Source of the DNA: Allorhizocola rhizosphaerae
GTDB lineage: Bacteria; Actinomycetota; Actinomycetes; Mycobacteriales; Micromonosporaceae
NCBI RefSeq assembly: GCF_003426775.1
Contig: NZ_QJUG01000003.1
Span: forward strand, 23,256 to 87,255
Direction of reading: 5' to 3'
DNA: 64,000 bases
Shown: positions 1-9,593 of the stretch, one piece after another
Layout: every line of letters begins with the position of its first letter
How positions within the stretch are numbered: the stretch's first letter is position 1
Notes under the pieces: generated by a model
What the model saw: only the letters and a program-made list of their open reading frames with translations
Database searches by the model: none
Told to the model about the DNA's origin: nothing
Program-made: the position numbers and the translations under genes

Positions 1-1134
1 GTGGCCACGCTTGGCTTCTGGCTCGGCACGGGCGGAGGTCTGACGGCGGCATTCACCGCGGCCGTGGCCGTGCTGATCATCGCCTGCCCCTGCGCGCTAG
101 GGCTGGCCACGCCGACCGCGTTGCTGGTCGGCACCGGACGCGGCGCGCAGCTGGGCATCCTGATCAAAGGTCCGGAGGTGCTGGAGTCCACCAGGACGGT
201 CGACACCATCGTGCTGGACAAGACCGGCACGGTCACCACCGGGCACATGACCCTGCTCGATGCCGTCATCGCGGAAGGCGAGGACCACGACGAGGTGCTG
301 CACGTGGCCGGGGCACTGGAGTCCGCGTCCGAACACCCGATTGCCAAGGCCATCGCGGCGGCTGCGGCTTCCACCGGTACCGTCGACAAGTTTTTGAACG
401 TAGAAGGATTGGGTGTCAGCGGGACCGTCGGCGACAAGAAGGCGTTGGCCGGGCGTGCGGCTTTGATGGCCGAGCACGGCCTGGACATGCCCGCCCAGCT
501 GGAGTCGGCGCGCCAGGAAGCGCAGGCCAAGGGGCACACGGCGGTCCTGGTCGGCTGGGACGGCCGGGTGCGGGCGGTGCTGGCTGTCGCTGATGCCGTC
601 AAGCCCACCAGCAAGGCGGCCGTCGCCGCGCTGCGTGGACTGGGGTTGACGCCGGTCCTGCTCACGGGCGACAACACCACCGTGGCCCACACGATCGCGG
701 CCGAGGTCGGCATCGACCAGGTGATCGCCGAGGTGCTGCCGCAGGACAAGGTGGAGGTGGTGAAACGTCTTCAGGCGCAGGGCAAAGTCGTGGCGATGGT
801 CGGCGACGGGGTCAACGACGCCGCCGCGCTGGCGCAGGCCGACCTGGGTTTGGCCATGGGCACCGGCACCGACGTGGCCATCGAGGCGTCGGACCTGACG
901 CTGGTGCGCGGTGACCTGATGGCCGCGGTGGATGCGATCCGCCTGTCCCGCAAAACTTTGGGCACCATCAAGGGCAACCTGTTCTGGGCGTTCGCCTACA
1001 ACGTGGCCGCCCTGCCCCTGGCCGCCATCGGGGTGCTCAACCCCATGATCGCCGGACTCACCATGGCGCTGTCATCGGTGTTCGTGGTCTCCAACAGCCT
1101 ACGACTACGCCGATTCAAGGCAATCGCGGCGTAA
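1..1134 (+). CDS. copA: Copper-translocating P-type ATPase, C-terminal part (5' end outside window)
   Basis: Exports Cu(I) across the membrane using ATP. The reading frame is open from base 1, so the true start and the N-terminal metal-binding and first membrane segments lie upstream. Seen here in order: the CPC metal-transport motif in a membrane helix (residues 29-31), the phosphorylation motif DKTGTVTTG (near 73), the nucleotide-binding domain, the [16 protein letters not shown] hinge (near 269), and two C-terminal helices. Those last helices carry a YN pair and an MALSS stretch, which are the family signature of the Cu(I) group (P1B-1) and separate it from Zn/Cd pumps. No copper chaperone or CsoR is visible in the window. 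A GC-rich hairpin follows the stop codon. Confidence 0.93.
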   Translation: MATLGFWLGTGGGLTAAFTAAVAVLIIACPCALGLATPTALLVGTGRGAQLGILIKGPEVLESTRTVDTIVLDKTGTVTTGHMTLLDAVIAEGEDHDEVLHVAGALESASEHPIAKAIAAAAASTGTVDKFLNVEGLGVSGTVGDKKALAGRAALMAEHGLDMPAQLESARQEAQAKGHTAVLVGWDGRVRAVLAVADAVKPTSKAAVAALRGLGLTPVLLTGDNTTVAHTIAAEVGIDQVIAEVLPQDKVEVVKRLQAQGKVVAMVGDGVNDAAALAQADLGLAMGTGTDVAIEASDLTLVRGDLMAAVDAIRLSRKTLGTIKGNLFWAFAYNVAALPLAAIGVLNPMIAGLTMALSSVFVVSNSLRLRRFKAIAA

Positions 1135-1142
1135 CGTTGCTG

Positions 1143-1171
1143 CCGGGCGCGTCCACAGTGGACGCGCCTGG
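1143..1171 (+). terminator. Hairpin after the copper ATPase
   Basis: A perfect 11-bp inverted repeat (1146-1156 with 1158-1168) that extends to about 14 bp with one wobble pair. It begins 9 bases after the ATPase stop codon. There is no T tract, as is common for terminators in high-GC actinobacteria. Confidence 0.55.
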
Positions 1172-1299
1172 CCTCACCATCCCGGACATCATCGACCGGG
1201 CCGAGCGGGTCCATCACTGATCCTAGGTAGCGCCACGGGCGCGGTCGGAGTCAGTATGGTACGAGCATGAGCCACGCTGACGGTAGGGGAGGCCACATT

Positions 1300-2226
1300 A
1301 TGTCGGAGCTGAAACGGTACCGGACAATGGTTTCCGACAACGCACTCTGGGTCGACTTCCCATTCCGCGCCGACGACATCGTGATCAGCCCACCGGCGAA
1401 ATGCGGCACGAGCTGGATGCAGATGCTGTGCGCCTTGCTGATCTTTGATACGCCGCGGTTTCACCGTCCGCTGACCGAGATCTCACCATGGCTCGACGCC
1501 ACCACCTACGACTTCACCGCGACGGTCGCCACGCTGGAGGCCCAGAAGCACCGGCGCTTTATCAAGACGCACACCCCGCTGGACGGGTTGCCCATCGTCG
1601 AGGGCGTGACCTACATCTGCGTCGGGCGTGACCCCCGCGACGTGGCCATATCGTTCGACCACGCGATGGCCAACGTCGCCCCGGAGGCGATGCAGAAGGC
1701 CGCGGCCATGGTCGGCCTCGGTCCCGACGATGCCCCGCCGCCACCACCCGAGGACCCGGTCGAGCGGTTCCGGATCTGGGCCGACGCGGAATTCATCAAC
1801 GGACCCGATGGCATGGGCGCGACGATGGCCAACATGATCCACCACCTGCAGACCTACTGGGACCGGCGGCACGAGCCACATGTCGTGCTGTTCCACTACC
1901 ACGAGCTGCTGGCAGACCTGCCCGGTCAGATGCGCCGCCTGGCCGATGCGCTGGGCATCGACGTCACGACCGAGCGCATCGAGCAGCTTGCCGCCGAGGC
2001 CGCCTTCGACCGCATGCGGGACCGCGCCGACGAGCTCGCACCCGGCCTCGACAGCAACATCTGGCGCAGCAACCGCGCCTTCTTCCACTCCGGCACCAGC
2101 GGGCAGTGGCGAGGGCTGCTCGGTCCCGACGACATCCGTCACTACCAAGACCGCCTGGCCGAGCTCGCCTCGCCCGACCTCATCGACTGGCTCCACACCG
2201 GCTCGGCCGGCGGGCCGGACCGCTAG
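1300..2226 (+). CDS. Sulfotransferase family protein
   Basis: Predicted cytosolic PAPS-dependent sulfotransferase of 308 residues that moves a sulfuryl group to an unknown acceptor. The 5'-phosphosulfate loop reads PPAKCGTSWMQ (about residues 32-42), the 3'-phosphate-binding region reads CVGRDPRDVAISF (about 109-121), and the C-terminal GQWRGLLGPDD resembles the GxxGxxK-type closing loop of the family. An ATG also exists at 1267, but the ATG at 1300 has AGGGGAGG about 8 bases upstream and is preferred. The gene stands alone; neighbours do not identify the substrate. Confidence 0.88.
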   Translation: MSELKRYRTMVSDNALWVDFPFRADDIVISPPAKCGTSWMQMLCALLIFDTPRFHRPLTEISPWLDATTYDFTATVATLEAQKHRRFIKTHTPLDGLPIVEGVTYICVGRDPRDVAISFDHAMANVAPEAMQKAAAMVGLGPDDAPPPPPEDPVERFRIWADAEFINGPDGMGATMANMIHHLQTYWDRRHEPHVVLFHYHELLADLPGQMRRLADALGIDVTTERIEQLAAEAAFDRMRDRADELAPGLDSNIWRSNRAFFHSGTSGQWRGLLGPDDIRHYQDRLAELASPDLIDWLHTGSAGGPDR

Positions 2227-2396
2227 GCACACGGCTGCGGTGAAGGCCGGCGATTCCGCGATGCTGCCACTCCGACGCTCTGGGCGCGCTGCGCCCCGGG
2301 ATTCCCGCCCCGCTGATCGTCCAGTTAGGACAGCAGCTCAATGCGTGCCGATTTGGGTATCCTCCATCCCAACACGGGTTGACAGGGAGAATAGAA

Positions 2397-3200
2397 GTGA
2401 GTAGCACGATGCAGCGCGAGCGGGCGGCGGCACGGGCCCGGCTGGAGCGTCAGATCGCCGAGAAACTCGAAAAGGCCAAGCGCCGCAGGCAGCGCACGAT
2501 CATCGCCGGATCGGTGACCGCCGGGCTGGTGCTGATCGGTGCTGTGGTCTGGGCGATCACGGCCAACGGCGGCGAGAAGCCCGCCGACGCGGCGCCGCAG
2601 GATCCGGGCTGCGTCTGGACTCCCGACGACACCACGGCCAACCCTGATCTGAAGGATGTGGGAGCCCCGCCGACGGGCAAGGCCCCCGCCAAGGGCACGC
2701 AGACCATGACCCTGGACATGAACATCGGCGTGGTCGAGATCGAGGTGGCGACCGCCAAGGCGCCGTGCACCGCGCAGAGCATGACCTACCTGGCGAACAA
2801 GAACTTCTTCGACAACACCAAGTGCCACCGCCTCGTGACCGATGGGATCCACGTGCTTCAGTGTGGCGACCCTTCCGCGAAGGGCACGGGCGGCCCGTCC
2901 TACAAGTTCGCCGAGGAGAACAAGCCCGACAAGACCGACTACTCGCAAAACTATCCCGAGGGCACGGTGGCGATGGCCAAGGCCCAGGCACCCGGTTCGA
3001 CCGGCAGCCAGTTCTTCCTGGTCTGGGGCGAGACCCCGCTTCCCGGCGACTACACCATCCTGGGCAAGATAACCAAGGGCCTCGATCTGATCAAGAAGGT
3101 CGGCGCCGAAGGCGCCACCGAGGCCGACGCCAACGGCCTCACCGCACCGAAGAGCGAAGTCATCATCAAGAAGCTCACCATCACGCCGCCCCAGTCCTGA
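2397..3200 (+). CDS. Membrane-anchored cyclophilin-type peptidyl-prolyl isomerase
   Basis: Speeds cis-trans isomerisation of proline bonds, probably outside the membrane. The 267-residue product has a charged, coiled N-terminus rich in Arg, Glu and Lys, one membrane helix (about residues 36-58) and an extracytoplasmic cyclophilin domain. Family landmarks are the CHRLV stretch, which carries the conserved Arg, and GSQFFLVWG, which carries the conserved Gln and Phe. The GTG at 2397 was chosen because AGGGAGA lies 6 bases upstream; the TTG at 2379 has no such site. A direct repeat ACCGGAAGGT follows the gene, but no clear terminator does. Confidence 0.9.
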   Translation: MSSTMQRERAAARARLERQIAEKLEKAKRRRQRTIIAGSVTAGLVLIGAVVWAITANGGEKPADAAPQDPGCVWTPDDTTANPDLKDVGAPPTGKAPAKGTQTMTLDMNIGVVEIEVATAKAPCTAQSMTYLANKNFFDNTKCHRLVTDGIHVLQCGDPSAKGTGGPSYKFAEENKPDKTDYSQNYPEGTVAMAKAQAPGSTGSQFFLVWGETPLPGDYTILGKITKGLDLIKKVGAEGATEADANGLTAPKSEVIIKKLTITPPQS

Positions 3201-3458
3201 GCCGCACCGGAAGGTTTTGAATACGAATACCGGAAGGTGGCCCCGATACCTTCGGGCACCAGCCGGCCAAACGGACACGCCATTGTTGAGGGGGAGGGCG
3301 CCGGCCTCGGGATGCGACCACACCATCCCCACATCCCGAGGTCGGCCTTCCCACCGTTGCGGCGCAAGCCGTCCGGTGTGGCGTTGTGCTCGGCGAGGAT
3401 GTGGGCCGCGGTGCTGGTGCCTTCGGCGGCCACCGACTGATCTTTGCCCGCCTGACGG

Positions 3459-4985
3459 TTATCGGTTCACTGCCGTGACGGGTTCGAGCACAGCGGCGGT
3501 CGAGGGCTGGTGTAGGTGTCGGGCCCAATCCAGCGGGGTGGCGTCGAAGCGTTGGTCGCGCAGGTGAGGGTCCGCGCCCAGTTCCAGCAGCAGACGGGTG
3601 AGTGCGGCGTTGCCGTTTCCGGCGCTCTGGTGCAGTGCGGTCTCCCAAGGCTGTTCGACCGGGGCATCGCCGCGCCCGTAGGCGTTGACGTCGAAGCCGA
3701 GTTCAGTAAGCAGAGTGACGGTCGCGATGGGCGCCTGGGTCGCGGCCCACACGATGAGCCCGGGGCGGCTGCGGCGGGCTTCGGCCACAGCGTCGGGATG
3801 CGCGGCGACGATACGGTCCACTGTGGACCGATCGGCGCGGAACGCCGCGGCGATCAGCTCGCGCACCGGGTCGGGGCCCGGCGGCGCGGCGCCCTGCGCG
3901 ACAAGGTAGTCCGCGATCCCGGTGTCGCCGTTGAGCAAGGCCAGCTCGACCGGCGTCCGGCCGTCGCCGGGACCCCACGCGGGCCCATCGTCTTCGAACG
4001 GCGAGCGGAAGTCGACGCCGTGTTCGGCCAGCAGCCGTACCCGCGCGGCCTGGTGGTGTTCGACGGCCCAGCGCAGCTGGACCCGCAGCATCCGCGCGGG
4101 CGTGGCGAGATCGGCGATCCGCCTCTTCCACGGCCCGCCGTCGCCGGCGCCGAGCCCGTAGTCGAACAGCAGCTCCAGGTGGGAGTTGTCCGGGTCGAAC
4201 ATCCGGTTGTAGAGGGTCTGTGCGTCGTTGGGATCGGCGCCCGCGTCAAGCAGCAGCCGGCCCAACGCTTGCCAGTGCGGGTGGTGGGGCTGGCGCCGCG
4301 TGCCGAGCTCGCCGTGGCCGAACACCCCGGTCAGCAACGTGAACGGCGATGGCAGGGCGTCGAACAGGTAGCCCTCGTCGGGGTCGGCACCCGCGTCGAG
4401 CAGCAGCCGGGCGACCGCCAATACATCCGCGGCGGGCACGGCCAGGTCGAATCGCGAGTAGACGAGGTAGTACAGCGGCCGCCAGCGAAACGGGCCACCC
4501 CGCTCGGTCGCCCGGCGCGGCTGCTCGGCGAGCAGCCGGCCGACGTCGTGTGGGCGGGCGGCGGCCGCAGCGGCCCAAATGTCCATTGTGGTCAGGTCGG
4601 GATGGGCAGCGAGCAGCTGCCTGGCCTGCGCCCAGCGCGCCGGACCGTCCTCACGGCTGTAGGTCAGGCATGCCAGGCGGCAGAACTCGTGCGCCGGGCC
4701 GGCCGCGGGAGCCGCGCCCAGGCCGGTGTCCCAGCCGTGCTCGGCAACGGTTTCCAGATATCGCGTGAGCCGGGGCCAGCTGGCAAACCCGTACTCGCGG
4801 GCGACGACCAACTGTGCCGCGCTGAGCCGCAAACCGCCGGTGTCGCCGGGCACGGCGCCCGGGTGGTGGCGGGCCAGCCGCGCGATGGCGTCGGGGTCGC
4901 CGGCCCGAACGGCCCGCTGCAGGGCACGCGCTTGCCGGCGAAAGCTGTCGAGGTGGGGACGGTCGGGCATGTCCAGGGTCGGCAC
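3459..4985 (-). CDS. Ankyrin-repeat protein
   Basis: Protein of 508 residues built largely of ankyrin-type helical repeats, which act as protein-binding surfaces. The N-terminal part (about residues 1-150) is an unassigned helical region; repeats then appear with the typical LLLDAGADP, LLLELGADP and LLAEHGVDF signatures (near 220, 275, 350 and 475). No enzymatic motif and no signal peptide were seen, so it is probably cytosolic. Start: the GTG at 4985 has GAGAGGAGG about 5 bases upstream. The frame stays open for another 44 codons, but no better ribosome site is found there. Partner unknown. Confidence 0.82.
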   Translation of the reverse strand: MPTLDMPDRPHLDSFRRQARALQRAVRAGDPDAIARLARHHPGAVPGDTGGLRLSAAQLVVAREYGFASWPRLTRYLETVAEHGWDTGLGAAPAAGPAHEFCRLACLTYSREDGPARWAQARQLLAAHPDLTTMDIWAAAAAARPHDVGRLLAEQPRRATERGGPFRWRPLYYLVYSRFDLAVPAADVLAVARLLLDAGADPDEGYLFDALPSPFTLLTGVFGHGELGTRRQPHHPHWQALGRLLLDAGADPNDAQTLYNRMFDPDNSHLELLFDYGLGAGDGGPWKRRIADLATPARMLRVQLRWAVEHHQAARVRLLAEHGVDFRSPFEDDGPAWGPGDGRTPVELALLNGDTGIADYLVAQGAAPPGPDPVRELIAAAFRADRSTVDRIVAAHPDAVAEARRSRPGLIVWAATQAPIATVTLLTELGFDVNAYGRGDAPVEQPWETALHQSAGNGNAALTRLLLELGADPHLRDQRFDATPLDWARHLHQPSTAAVLEPVTAVNR

Positions 4986-5231
4986 GATGGCCTCCTCTCG
5001 TCTGCCTGATGTCCGCTCGTTCAGGCCGAAAGGAGAACGATGGTGGAGCGTGCTGCACCCGCCAGGTGGGCTGAGCCCATTTCCGCGGACCGGTGGCTCC
5101 CTGGCAGCCGTCGCCATCCTAACCCAGTCGCGGGCGCTATGGCAGCGTGCCGGGCGCGGGCCAGGTGCCGTCGATCAGGCGACGCAGCCGACGCAGTGGG
5201 TGATCTGGCCGCAGCAACCACGCGCAGGCGC

Positions 5232-6053
5232 TCAGCCCTTGCCAAGACCACTGGTGAGCCCGCTGATGAGGTGCCGCTCCGCGATCGCGTAGAACGCCAG
5301 CGACGGCACCATGGCCAGTGTCACGTATGCCAGAACCCGTGCCGTGTCAGTCGAATATTGAGTCTGGAACTGCCGCACGCCCAGGGGAAGAGTCCACCAC
5401 TCCGAGTCGTTGAAGACAATCAGCGGTAGCAGGAAGTTGTTCCAGCTTCCCACGATCGCGAGCACCGACACGGTCGCGATGGCCGGGCGGGCCATCGGCA
5501 GCAGGATGCGCCAGAAGAAGCCGAACGGGCTGCACCCATCGAGCACCGCCGACTCCTCCACCTCGGCCGGGATGGACCGGAAGAAGCTGCGCAGGATGAT
5601 GATGGTGACCGGCAGCCCGAACGCCGCCTGCGGCAGGATCACCCCGAGCGGGTTGTCGAGCAGCCCCATCGACCGGAGCAACACAAACAGCGGCAGGATC
5701 GCCACAGCGAACGGGAACATGAGCCCGACCGCGAAAAGCGTGAAAACCCCTTCCCTGCCCGGGAACGAGTACCGCGCGAACACAAACGCGGCCATCGCCG
5801 CGACGATGACGACGAGCGCCGTCGTCGCGAGCGCCACACCGAAGCTGTTGCCCATCTGGCGCCAGAACATCTCGGACCCGAGCACATCCGTGTAATTGCC
5901 GAGAATCCACGGATCGGGCAACCCGAACGGACTGTTGAACAGCTGCCCGTTGTCCTTGAACCCACCGAGCACGCCGAAAACGATGGGCACGACAATCGCG
6001 GCCCCGACCGCGATGCTCGTCAGATGCAGGGCTGTGGAGCGCACACGCCTCAT
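5232..6053 (-). CDS. Carbohydrate ABC transporter permease (MalG/LacG type)
   Basis: Inner-membrane subunit of a sugar importer, 273 residues with six predicted membrane helices. The conserved permease loop that docks the ATPase reads EVEESAVLDGCSPFGFF (near residue 185). The ATG at 6053 overlaps the stop of the other permease by 4 bases, so translation is probably coupled. No ATPase gene is in this cluster; importers of this family often share the housekeeping MsiK/MalK ATPase encoded elsewhere. Position beside a xylan regulator and a xylosidase suggests xylo-oligosaccharides (BxlG-like), which is inference. Confidence 0.92.
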   Translation of the reverse strand: MRRVRSTALHLTSIAVGAAIVVPIVFGVLGGFKDNGQLFNSPFGLPDPWILGNYTDVLGSEMFWRQMGNSFGVALATTALVVIVAAMAAFVFARYSFPGREGVFTLFAVGLMFPFAVAILPLFVLLRSMGLLDNPLGVILPQAAFGLPVTIIILRSFFRSIPAEVEESAVLDGCSPFGFFWRILLPMARPAIATVSVLAIVGSWNNFLLPLIVFNDSEWWTLPLGVRQFQTQYSTDTARVLAYVTLAMVPSLAFYAIAERHLISGLTSGLGKG

Positions 6054-6982
6054 CGCTGGTCTCCCATCGTGGTGATCGCGCCCTGCAGGTCCCGGCGCAA
6101 CACGAATCGCTGATACAACAGTCCGAACAGGAGGCTCAGCAGGAAGATGACCATGCTGATCGCGCTGGCGTACCCGACGTGGAAGCGCTTGAAGCCCTCC
6201 TGGAACATGGTGATGGCCAGCGTTTCCGAGGCGCGGATGGGCCCGCCGCCGGTGAGCACCCACACCATGTCGAACAGCTGGATCGTGCCCAGGATGGACA
6301 GGAACACGCTCACCCGGATCGTCGGCCCGAGCAGCGGCAGTGTCACATAGCGAAAAGCGTGCCACGGACCGGCCCCGTCCAAGGCCGCCGCCTCGTGCAA
6401 CTCGGCCGGAATGCCTTGGCGCCCGGCGAGATACAGGATCGTGTGGAACCCGAAGTACTTCCACGAGATGACCAGGAACACCGAATACATGACGGTCGAC
6501 GTGTCGGCCAGCCAGACCGCGCCCAGGTCGCCCAGCCCGATCAGCCGGGTCACGTGGTTGGCCAGGCCCTGATTGGGCGAGAAGATCATCGTGAACAGGA
6601 TCGCGGTGACGACCTCCGACAGCACATACGGCGCGAAGAAGAGCATGCGATACACCCGCCGCCCGCGCAGCGGCTGGTTGAGCAGCATGGCCAGGGCCAG
6701 CGCCACGGGCAGCTGGACCGCCACCGACAGCGCGATCAGCAGCAGCGTGCGTTCGAGGTCACCCAGGAAGATCTCGTCGGCGATCAGCCGGCGGAAGTTG
6801 TCCAGCCCGATGAAGTTGGTCGGGGTACCAAATCCATTCCAATTGAAGAAGCTGGCATAGGCCGCGACGACGATCGGCGTGAGCACCAGCAGCCCGAACA
6901 TGACCAGTGCGGGCGCCAGAAACAGGATTATCGTGCGCCAATCGCGCCTGCGGCGGGGCGGCTCAGCCCCGCTTGGCCGCAT
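6050..6982 (-). CDS. Carbohydrate ABC transporter permease (MalF/LacF type)
   Basis: Partner membrane subunit of the sugar importer, 310 residues with six predicted membrane helices. The first follows a basic stretch (about residues 16-38). The ATPase-docking loop reads LHEAAALDGAGPWHAFR near residue 200. The start codon lies inside the 3' end of the solute-binding-protein gene (20-bp overlap) and the stop overlaps the next permease by 4 bp, giving one tight three-gene operon. Confidence 0.92.
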   Translation of the reverse strand: MRPSGAEPPRRRRDWRTIILFLAPALVMFGLLVLTPIVVAAYASFFNWNGFGTPTNFIGLDNFRRLIADEIFLGDLERTLLLIALSVAVQLPVALALAMLLNQPLRGRRVYRMLFFAPYVLSEVVTAILFTMIFSPNQGLANHVTRLIGLGDLGAVWLADTSTVMYSVFLVISWKYFGFHTILYLAGRQGIPAELHEAAALDGAGPWHAFRYVTLPLLGPTIRVSVFLSILGTIQLFDMVWVLTGGGPIRASETLAITMFQEGFKRFHVGYASAISMVIFLLSLLFGLLYQRFVLRRDLQGAITTMGDQR

Positions 6983-8255
6983 CGGTGATGTCCTTGACGA
7001 CCTTCTCCGGGCTGGCCTTGCCCGCCATCAGCTCGGCCACGCTGTCGTTGACCTGCTGCCCGACGGCGGGCGCATATGCCTGGTCGAGAAAGAGCTGGAA
7101 CCCGGTGCCCTTCGCCAGCGCCTGGGACACCAGCTTCAGGTGGGGTTCGGTGACGGCGTCCTGCGCGGCCTTGACCACCGGCAGCAGCGCACCCGCCTTG
7201 GCGTAGGAGCGCACGTTTTCCGGCTGGGCAAGGAACTTCAGGAACTCGACCGCCTCGGCCGGCGCCTTGCGGCCCACGGCAAACCCGCCACCGCCGCCGA
7301 AGATGTCCGTGTTCGGGCCCTTGCCGCCGTCGACCGCGGGGAACGGGAAGAACCCGAGCTTGTCGCCCAGGCCCTGTTTGCCCTGCGACGATTCTTTTTG
7401 GACACCGGGCGCCCACTGGCCCATCAATTCCATGGCCGCCTTGCCGTTGCCCATCGTGGCCGCCTGACCGTCTGATGCGGAGTATCCGGCGGCGAGGAAG
7501 CCTGGCTGGAACGGTTGCAGGTCAACGAGTTCCTTCAGGCGTGTGCCGGCCGTGACGAAGTCGGGCTTGGTGAAGTCTTTGTCCTGTGCGGCCCGCTTGA
7601 GCGCGTCGACCCCGGCCACCCGCATGGCCAGATATGCCCAGTAGTAATGCCCCGGCCACTTTTCCTTGCCCGCCAACGCGATCGGGATGATGCCCGCGGC
7701 CTTGAGCTTGCGTACAGAATCGAGGAACTCGCTCCACGTCTGCGGCGGTGCGCTGATCCCGGCCGCAGCGAACAGCTCCTTGTTGTACCAGAACCCAACC
7801 ATGCCGGTATCTATCGGTAGCGCATAGATTCTTTGATTTATCGTGTACGCGTCGAGAGCCGCAGGAATCAGGCTGTCCTTCAAGGGTGCGATGTCCTGCG
7901 TGATGTCCTTGGCCATGCCTGCCTCGGCCTGCTGGCCCAAGACGCCGCCACCCCACGTGTGGAAGATGTCCGGCGGGTCGCCCGCCTGGACGTTGGTGGT
8001 CAGCTTGGTCTTGAAGGCATCGTTCTCCAGCGGCGTGACCTCGAACTTGACGCCGGGACGGGCGGCCTCGAACTGCTGGGCCAGCGTCGCCCACTGCGAT
8101 TTCATCGGATCGGTGTTGGCGATGTGCCACCACCTGATGGTCCCGCCGGAAGGGCCGGTGCTGCCGCCGTCGCCGCAGGCGCCAAGGGCTGCCGCGCCCA
8201 TGCCCGCGCCGATCAGCCCCAGCAACGACCGCCGGTTGATGCGATTGGAGTCCAT
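6963..8255 (-). CDS. Sugar ABC transporter solute-binding lipoprotein
   Basis: Extracellular solute-binding protein (family 1) of about 430 residues that captures the sugar and delivers it to the two permeases. The N-terminus has a twin-arginine stretch (NRRSLLGLIG) followed by a lipobox ending in AALGAC, so export is probably by Tat or Sec with lipid anchoring. The start is uncertain: ATG at 8255 gives a typical signal peptide but its GGAGGG is about 13 bases away, while the ATG at 8276 has only a weak site. A perfect CGAAA-G-TTTCG operator lies 45 bases upstream, so expression probably falls under the neighbouring LacI repressor. Likely xylo-oligosaccharide binding (BxlE-like) by context. 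Confidence 0.9.
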   Translation of the reverse strand: MDSNRINRRSLLGLIGAGMGAAALGACGDGGSTGPSGGTIRWWHIANTDPMKSQWATLAQQFEAARPGVKFEVTPLENDAFKTKLTTNVQAGDPPDIFHTWGGGVLGQQAEAGMAKDITQDIAPLKDSLIPAALDAYTINQRIYALPIDTGMVGFWYNKELFAAAGISAPPQTWSEFLDSVRKLKAAGIIPIALAGKEKWPGHYYWAYLAMRVAGVDALKRAAQDKDFTKPDFVTAGTRLKELVDLQPFQPGFLAAGYSASDGQAATMGNGKAAMELMGQWAPGVQKESSQGKQGLGDKLGFFPFPAVDGGKGPNTDIFGGGGGFAVGRKAPAEAVEFLKFLAQPENVRSYAKAGALLPVVKAAQDAVTEPHLKLVSQALAKGTGFQLFLDQAYAPAVGQQVNDSVAELMAGKASPEKVVKDITDAAKRG

Positions 8256-8299
8256 GGGATTGCGCCATCCCTCCATAGCTCATGGGCCACGGGCGCCGT

Positions 8300-8310
8300 C
8301 GAAAGTTTCG
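8300..8310. promoter_or_regulatory. LacI-type operator, CGAAA-G-TTTCG, before the sugar importer
   Basis: A perfect 11-bp palindrome with one central base, in the gap between the lacI stop codon and the solute-binding-protein start. Two further copies (9549-9559, one mismatch; 14689-14699, perfect) precede the beta-xylosidase and the xylanase. Half-sites of this form (CGAA-N-TTCG) are known for the BxlR xylan repressor of streptomycetes. Confidence 0.75.
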
Positions 8311-8368
8311 GGACTTGACTCGCAACTGTTGCGATTGCAGCGCACGTTACGGCCTCGTCGCGTCTCGG

Positions 8369-9409
8369 TCAAGGCTTGATCGGGGGCGCGGTGCTCTCCC
8401 GCACCACGAGCTCGGTCACGAGCTCCAACCGGTGCTGCGGCAGGGGATCGCCCTTCCGCAAGGTGATCACCATCGATGCGGCGGCCGCGGCCATCCGGCG
8501 CAGCGGCTGGCGGATCGTGGTCATCGCGGGGATCGCCCACTGCGCCGGGGGCAGGTCGTCGAAGCCGACCACGCTCACCTCCGTGGGCACGCGCAGCCCC
8601 GCCTCGTGCGCCGCCTGATAAACCCCGATGGCCTGCAAGTCGTTGCAGGCGAAGAAGGCCGTCGGCCGATCCTTGAGCTTCAACAGCTTGCGCCCCGCCG
8701 CGAGCCCGTCCTGCAGGTGAAAGTCGCCCTCGTAGACCAGCGCCGGGTCGACCGGCACCCCCGCGGCGTCCATCGCCGCGCGATAGCCGTCGAACCGCGC
8801 GCGGCTGGACAGCACGCCCGCCGGGCCGGTCACGATCGCGATCCGCCGGTGGCCGAGCTCCAGCAGATGGCGCGTCGCGGCCAGGCCGCCGTTCCAGTTC
8901 GTCGCCCCCACCGACGGGAACTGATGGTCGGGCTCGCCGGTCGGATCCACGAGCACGAACGGGATCCCGCGGCTGTGCAACTGCTCCCGCTGCCCACTGT
9001 CCAAACCGGAGAACACCGAGATGACCCCGGCCGGCCTGCGGCGCAGCACCCCCTCCACCCAACCCTTGCCGGGGGTGTGCCGGCCGCGCAGCTCCGAAAG
9101 CACCACCGAGAGCTGGTTGTCCCACGCGACCTGCTCGACTCCCTTGATGACCTCCATCGCGTAGGCGCCCTCCAGCTCGTGGAAGACCAGCTCGATGATG
9201 TCGGCGGAGGCGGCCCGCTTTTTCGGGCGGTGGAAGCCGTGCTGGCGAATCAAGGACTCCACCAGCGCGCGGGTCTCGGGTGCGACATCGACGCGGCCGT
9301 TGACCACCTTCGAAACGGTCGGCACCGACACGCCAGCCAGTTCTGCGATCTCCGTGATGGTTTTCGACCGGCGCCCGGCGGCGGTTGGCTCGGTCGTCGC
9401 GCTCGTCAT
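8369..9409 (-). CDS. LacI-family repressor, probable xylan/xylose regulator
   Basis: Transcription factor of 346 residues. The N-terminal helix-turn-helix reads ITEIAELAGVSVPTVSKVV (about residues 18-36), followed by the hinge and a periplasmic-binding-protein-like sensor domain ending in the usual GFDDLPPAQWAIPAMTTIRQP region. It lies between the importer operon (same strand, downstream) and the divergent beta-xylosidase. The CGAAA-N-TTTCG sites beside the importer, xylosidase and xylanase are its likely targets, with xylose or xylobiose as likely inducer; both are inferences from BxlR-type systems. No perfect copy of the site was seen in front of its own start. Confidence 0.9.
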   Translation of the reverse strand: MTSATTEPTAAGRRSKTITEIAELAGVSVPTVSKVVNGRVDVAPETRALVESLIRQHGFHRPKKRAASADIIELVFHELEGAYAMEVIKGVEQVAWDNQLSVVLSELRGRHTPGKGWVEGVLRRRPAGVISVFSGLDSGQREQLHSRGIPFVLVDPTGEPDHQFPSVGATNWNGGLAATRHLLELGHRRIAIVTGPAGVLSSRARFDGYRAAMDAAGVPVDPALVYEGDFHLQDGLAAGRKLLKLKDRPTAFFACNDLQAIGVYQAAHEAGLRVPTEVSVVGFDDLPPAQWAIPAMTTIRQPLRRMAAAAASMVITLRKGDPLPQHRLELVTELVVRESTAPPIKP

Positions 9410-9548
9410 GCGGTGGAGTGTAGCCAGCGTGCGGCCGCGGGTCGTCCAGCATTTCGATGGTTGTTTCGACGACCGGGGCGCGTGCAGCGCCCTTGACCGC
9501 GGAGCCGGCCGCGCCTAGCATCCAGGCGGTGACGATCGGAATTCGGCC

Positions 9549-9559
9549 CGAAACTTTCA
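9549..9559. promoter_or_regulatory. LacI-type operator before the beta-xylosidase
   Basis: CGAAACTTTCA, which matches CGAAA-N-TTTCG at 9 of the 10 fixed bases. It lies 34 bases upstream of the xylosidase start in the divergent lacI-xylosidase gap, a position suited to blocking transcription. Confidence 0.65.
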
Positions 9560-9593
9560 GCGCATCCCTTCGCGACGGGCGGGCGGGCGGCCG

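Noticed and set aside
3201..3458. Possible minus-strand small gene (AAEGTSTAAHILAEHNATPDG) in the gap after the cyclophilin gene
   Set aside because: No ribosome site, no recognised family, and the frame runs into the 3' end of the cyclophilin gene.
3816..3833. Palindrome of the form GTCCAC-N-GTGGAC, also seen at 1151-1163 and nearly at about 47309
   Set aside because: Two of the three lie within coding sequence and the third is part of a terminator stem; too few to claim a dispersed motif without genome-wide counts.
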